Below, one piece after another: positions 14,981 through 18,071 of a stretch of 18,071 nt of DNA. A model generated the notes under the pieces. That model had not been told where the DNA came from, did not search any database, and saw only the letters and a program-made list of their open reading frames with translations. Where the stretch lies: positions 1-18,071 of the forward strand of contig JAITBO010000255.1 in NCBI GenBank assembly GCA_031283505.1, written 5' to 3'. This stretch comes from Treponema sp. Its GTDB lineage: Bacteria; Spirochaetota; Spirochaetia; Treponematales; Breznakiellaceae. Positions within the stretch are counted from its first letter, which is position 1. Every line of letters starts with the position of its first letter. The position numbers and the translations under genes are program-made.

Positions 14981-14989
14981 AATAATAAT
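14966..14989. repeat. AT and AAT microsatellites
   Basis: (AT)6 at 14966-14977 is followed directly by (AAT)4 at 14978-14989. Slippage would change spacing around the two divergent promoters. Confidence 0.85.
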
Positions 14990-15147
14990 GAGGTTATTCA
15001 AAGCCTCAAGTTTTGAAACAACAACTTTAGCTTAAGAGAAAAAGCGGATATCAGCCTTTTTTCCATCGGACTTGGCGCAAGCCAGTTTTACCGGATCATA
15101 GCAACAACCGAATTTTAGAACTGGCTCATAATAAACATGGAGGACAA
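14990..15147 (+). other. Leader of the hybrid kinase
   Basis: No gene seen. It contains an imperfect hairpin GAGGTT...AAGCCTC (14990-15007), a TGGC-GCAA-GCCA hairpin with a GNRA-type loop around 15073-15084, and the GGAGG (15139-15143) that serves the kinase. It does not match a riboswitch consensus I can recall with confidence. Confidence 0.3.
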
Positions 15148-17670
15148 TTGTACAGGGAAGTGAAAACCTATTCTTTAAGGATTAGGAGTATAGTAATTCT
15201 AAGCTGTAGTCTGGTCTTTTTTTCCGTTCTTTGTATTGCCCTGTTCCGGGGATTTCTCCCCGGTCTGTTTCGGAACGAGCCGGAAAGTACCAGTATACTG
15301 ATTGTAAACCGTCTTATCCTGAGCCTGATTAGCCTCTATATCCTTTTTCTGGCCCTGCTGTATATCCTTTTTGTCCGGCAAATCCTCGATCCCGTGGAAC
15401 GGGTCAGCCGGGACATACATCGCATCACCGCAACCAACCGCCTGCCCGCAGACGGCTATTCCGGCAGGGAGCTCAGGGCTCTGTGGGTGTCTATCAACGA
15501 TATGCTGGACAAACAAAACCTGTCCTGTATGTCCACCCATGTTTTTAGAAGCATCTTCAACAGTATGGAGGCTTTTCTCTTTGTTTCCGATCCTGAAACC
15601 GGAGAGATTCTCTTTATGAACGAACCGATGAAGAGGGACCTCGGCCTGGACGACCGGGTGATAGGCCAGCTTTGCTGGAAAGTACTGTATCCGGGGTCCA
15701 CCAGCCGCTGTTCTTTCTGCCCTGTCCCCAAGCTGCTCGAAAACCCTCAGAAACCGGTGGTATGGGAGCGATTAAATCCTTTGTGTAACAAATACTTTAA
15801 AAACACCGACAGCATAATCAAGTGGATAGACGACCGGTACGCCCATTTACAGTACAGCGTGGACATTTCGGACATCAAGACTGCGGAAAGAGAACTGAAG
15901 CGCCGACTGGAACAGCAGGAATTGATGTCCGCCATATCCCAGAACTTCATTTCCACGGATGATACGGAGACTCTCATCAACCACGCCCTGGAGATGATCG
16001 GTATTTTCATGAACACCAGCCGGGTCCTCCTTTCAAAGATAAATCCACAAGACAATTCCGTCACCTTTGTCTACGAATGGTTCAACCGGGGCCATGTGTT
16101 TACGTCCCGCAAGAATATAACCTATCCCTTCCTGCCCGGCAACCCCTCCTACGACGCTTTTATCACCAACGAATACACCTACCTGGCCTGCAACGACATC
16201 ATGACCGAACAGTTTTACGCCGATACCCTGGGTTTTCTGGGACTTAAATCCTTCCTTTCCGCTTCGGTTGCCATGAACGGTTCCTTCTGGGGGATTCTGA
16301 GCATCGACGAATACCGGAAAATCCGGGTCTGGCAGCCAAGCGACGTACAGCTTGCCAGGCTCATCGCCAGCGTCATCTCCGCTGCCCTGGAACGGAACGA
16401 GATCGAACAAGCCCTCGTCACCGCCAAGGAACAGGCGGAACAGTCCAGTATCGCCAAAACCAATTTCCTTGCCCGCATGAGCCATGAAATGCGGACCCCC
16501 ATGAATGCTATCATAGGCATGACCTCCATAGCCCAAAAATCCCCGGAACCGGAAAAAAAAGATTATTGCCTTTCCAAAATCAACGAAGCATCGATCCACC
16601 TTCTGGGAGTCATCAACGACATTCTGGATATGTCCAAGATAGAAGCGGGAAAATTCGAGATATCCTATTCGACATTCGATTTTAACCTGATGATCCGGCG
16701 GATCGCCAATGTGATGAATTTCAGGTTTGAAGAAAGAAAACAGCATTTCAGCGCCTTTATCGACCCCGCTATTCCAAAGTACATCGTCGCCGACGACCTG
16801 CGCCTGGCCCAGATTCTGACCAATTTTTTATCCAACGCCAACAAGTTCACCCCCGCAGGCGGAGACATCACCCTTTCGGTGGATAAAATTTCCGGCAACG
16901 GAAACCTCAACTCCCTGCGTTTTACCGTCGCCGATACCGGCATAGGCATTTCACCGGAACAACAAAGCCGGCTTTTCTCCCTTTTTGAACAGGCCGACGG
17001 CAGTATAGCCCGCAGGTACGGAGGTACCGGCCTGGGACTAGCCATATCCAAGAGCCTTGTGGAACTTATGGGCGGCGAGATATGGGTGGAGTCGGAATTG
17101 GGGAAAGGTTCCCGCTTTATATTTGAAATCACCATTCAGGAAGGAGAAAGGGCAGCCCTCCCGGCGCCGGTGACCGGTGACAGCGTTGCTCCCGATAATA
17201 ACAGTAACGCTCTTGTCATGGACGGTATTAACGATCAAACAACAAACAATCAGGACGTAATCCTTGGTATTTTCAAGGGCCGGACCATACTCCTTGCGGA
17301 GGACGTGGAACTCAACCAGGAAATCGTCATTGCCCTGCTGGAAGAAACCGGCGTTGCCATAGAGTGCGCCGTAAACGGCGCGGAAGCATTCAGGATGTTC
17401 CGGGAAAACCCCGAAAAATACAACGCCATCCTCATGGACATCCAAATGCCCGAAATGGACGGTTTTGAAGCCACCCGGCTTATCCGTAATTTTGAGCGGG
17501 AACGGAGTCCGGCGTCATCCCCAAAAGCGATCCCGATAATAGCGATGACCGCCAATGTCTTTCGGGAAGACATAGAAAAATGCCTGGCCGCAGGCATGAA
17601 CGACCACCTGGGAAAACCCATAGAAATAGAAGAAGTGTTACGAAAACTAAGAATTTATCTTGAGCGGTGA
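15148..17670 (+). CDS. Membrane-bound hybrid histidine kinase (PAS-GAF-HisKA-HATPase-REC)
   Basis: This 840-residue sensor kinase phosphorylates its own His and passes phosphate to its own receiver. Two transmembrane helices (about 14-34, 50-76) enclose only a very short periplasmic loop, so sensing is probably by the cytosolic domains. A PAS domain (about 133-245) contains Cys176, Cys188 and Cys191 in CWKVL...RCSFCP, then a coiled linker and a GAF domain (about 265-415). HisKA has SHEMRTPMN with His446; HATPase has NANKF (563-567), DTGIGI (596-601) and GGTGLGL (625-631). The receiver (about 712-840) has Glu718/Asp719, phospho-acceptor Asp764, Thr801 and Lys823. No HPt or output domain is fused, so a separate partner is expected. 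The start is TTG 15148, with GGAGG only four bases upstream. No cognate regulator lies in the window. Confidence 0.9.
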   Translation: MYREVKTYSLRIRSIVILSCSLVFFSVLCIALFRGFLPGLFRNEPESTSILIVNRLILSLISLYILFLALLYILFVRQILDPVERVSRDIHRITATNRLPADGYSGRELRALWVSINDMLDKQNLSCMSTHVFRSIFNSMEAFLFVSDPETGEILFMNEPMKRDLGLDDRVIGQLCWKVLYPGSTSRCSFCPVPKLLENPQKPVVWERLNPLCNKYFKNTDSIIKWIDDRYAHLQYSVDISDIKTAERELKRRLEQQELMSAISQNFISTDDTETLINHALEMIGIFMNTSRVLLSKINPQDNSVTFVYEWFNRGHVFTSRKNITYPFLPGNPSYDAFITNEYTYLACNDIMTEQFYADTLGFLGLKSFLSASVAMNGSFWGILSIDEYRKIRVWQPSDVQLARLIASVISAALERNEIEQALVTAKEQAEQSSIAKTNFLARMSHEMRTPMNAIIGMTSIAQKSPEPEKKDYCLSKINEASIHLLGVINDILDMSKIEAGKFEISYSTFDFNLMIRRIANVMNFRFEERKQHFSAFIDPAIPKYIVADDLRLAQILTNFLSNANKFTPAGGDITLSVDKISGNGNLNSLRFTVADTGIGISPEQQSRLFSLFEQADGSIARRYGGTGLGLAISKSLVELMGGEIWVESELGKGSRFIFEITIQEGERAALPAPVTGDSVAPDNNSNALVMDGINDQTTNNQDVILGIFKGRTILLAEDVELNQEIVIALLEETGVAIECAVNGAEAFRMFRENPEKYNAILMDIQMPEMDGFEATRLIRNFERERSPASSPKAIPIIAMTANVFREDIEKCLAAGMNDHLGKPIEIEEVLRKLRIYLER

Positions 17671-17779
17671 GAAAACAACGGATGAATGCGGGGTGGACAG
17701 GACAAGGCCGGGAGCGTTAGGAACTGTAGACTCGGCAGAACGGAACAGCCAGGACTTCCTCTTGTTACCCACTATTAGA

Positions 17780-17876
17780 GTCTGTCTATAAAGTAGACCC
17801 ATTATGGACAGACCACCTTGAAACCCGCATTTTCGCAGCTTTTAGGCGAGAAAATGCAAGGGTCTGTCTATAAAGT
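17780..17876. mobile_element. MITE-like palindrome or insertion-sequence end remnants
   Basis: GTCTGTCTATAAAGT occurs as direct repeats at 17780-17794 and 17862-17876. An inverted copy, TTATGGACAGACC (17802-17814), pairs with GGTCTGTCTATAA (17861-17873; one mismatch). Between them a second nested inverted pair GCATTTTC (17827-17834) / GAAAATGC (17850-17857) lies near the centre. The 72-bp unit 17802-17873 is thus a large imperfect palindrome, as in MITEs or fused insertion-sequence ends. It encodes nothing. Confidence 0.5.
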
Positions 17877-18003
17877 CAAAAAGAGTGGTTGGGGGAAGGC
17901 AAAATTCGTTTTGCGATATATTGCAGAAAAAATAGAAAAGTGAAATAATCAAAACGTAACTATTCAGCCAGATCCACTTGAAAAGGACTTAATTTTAGAG
18001 TAA

Positions 18004-18071
18004 AAGAAAGGAGGGAAGGGAAAGAATAATAACAAACCAGGAAATAGATATAGATGCTGCCATTGCAAATG
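18004..18071 (+). pseudogene. Possible N-terminal zinc-ribbon fragment of an IS1-type transposase, cut by window edge
   Basis: The frame open from 18004 ends at the window edge reading NKPGNRYRCCHCK. RYxCxxC is the second half of the InsA zinc ribbon of IS1 transposases. No start codon is seen in this frame and the first CPxC half is absent, so it is either a broken element or a chance match. Confidence 0.25.

Larger units (their letters stand above)
17671..18071. other. Gene-free right end with repeats
   Basis: After the kinase stop I see no complete gene and no clear terminator for the kinase. The stretch holds three copies of a TCTGTCTATAA-like word (17780-17876), a perfect GCAAAA-TTCG-TTTTGC hairpin (17899-17914, UUCG-type loop), an AGGAGGG purine tract near 18009-18015 and a short cysteine-rich frame running off the edge. 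Confidence 0.55.

Noticed and set aside
15030..15110. Possible c-di-GMP riboswitch in the kinase leader
   Set aside because: The TGGC-GCAA-GCCA hairpin suggested a GNRA loop, but the conserved core sequences of GEMM riboswitches are absent.

Overview
The window looks like chromosomal DNA of a spirochaete, most likely a Treponema-type bacterium of the termite-gut kind. Reasons: roughly balanced GC content, a diderm-type Mla lipid transporter, a secreted protein of a type I know only from spirochaetes, a signal peptide that fits only a relaxed lipobox, and a hybrid histidine kinase with a Cys-rich PAS domain. No rRNA, tRNA or CRISPR array was seen. The genus is an inference from gene content.

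Layout. Bases 1-680 hold no gene, but contain three 21-bp-spaced repeats, a strong promoter-like sequence, a GC hairpin and an operator-like inverted repeat. A plus-strand block follows: a GH13 neopullulanase/cyclomaltodextrinase-type enzyme, a secreted protein of unknown function, a DUF192 protein and an ArsB/NhaD-type permease. Bases 5080-5994 are a graveyard of three degraded transposase genes (IS1 family, IS630 family, Rpn/PD-(D/E)XK family), followed by a hairpin-rich stretch ending in a good terminator. A minus-strand operon at 9002-6123 encodes a Cof-type HAD phosphatase, a CBS-pair/HATPase protein, a DRTGG protein and a PHP phosphoesterase. The last three form a regulatory trio that, as I recall, accompanies HsfB-type [FeFe]-hydrogenase genes in clostridia and termite-gut treponemes; no hydrogenase is visible here. 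Divergent from it run parA, parB and a lipoprotein gene. Converging on these is a minus-strand mlaE-mlaF-mlaD operon ending in a TPR lipoprotein. Divergent from mlaE is a large hybrid histidine kinase. The right end (17671-18071) has short inverted repeats resembling a MITE and a possible transposase zinc-ribbon fragment cut by the window edge.

The most notable system-level pattern is that four transcription units (permease, HAD operon, parA, mla operon) lack a usable Shine-Dalgarno sequence. Instead each has a -10-like hexamer ending 6 or 7 bases before the ATG, so their mRNAs are predicted to start at or next to the start codon (leaderless). Other genes in the window, including the first amylase gene and many operon-internal genes, have ordinary ribosome binding sites.
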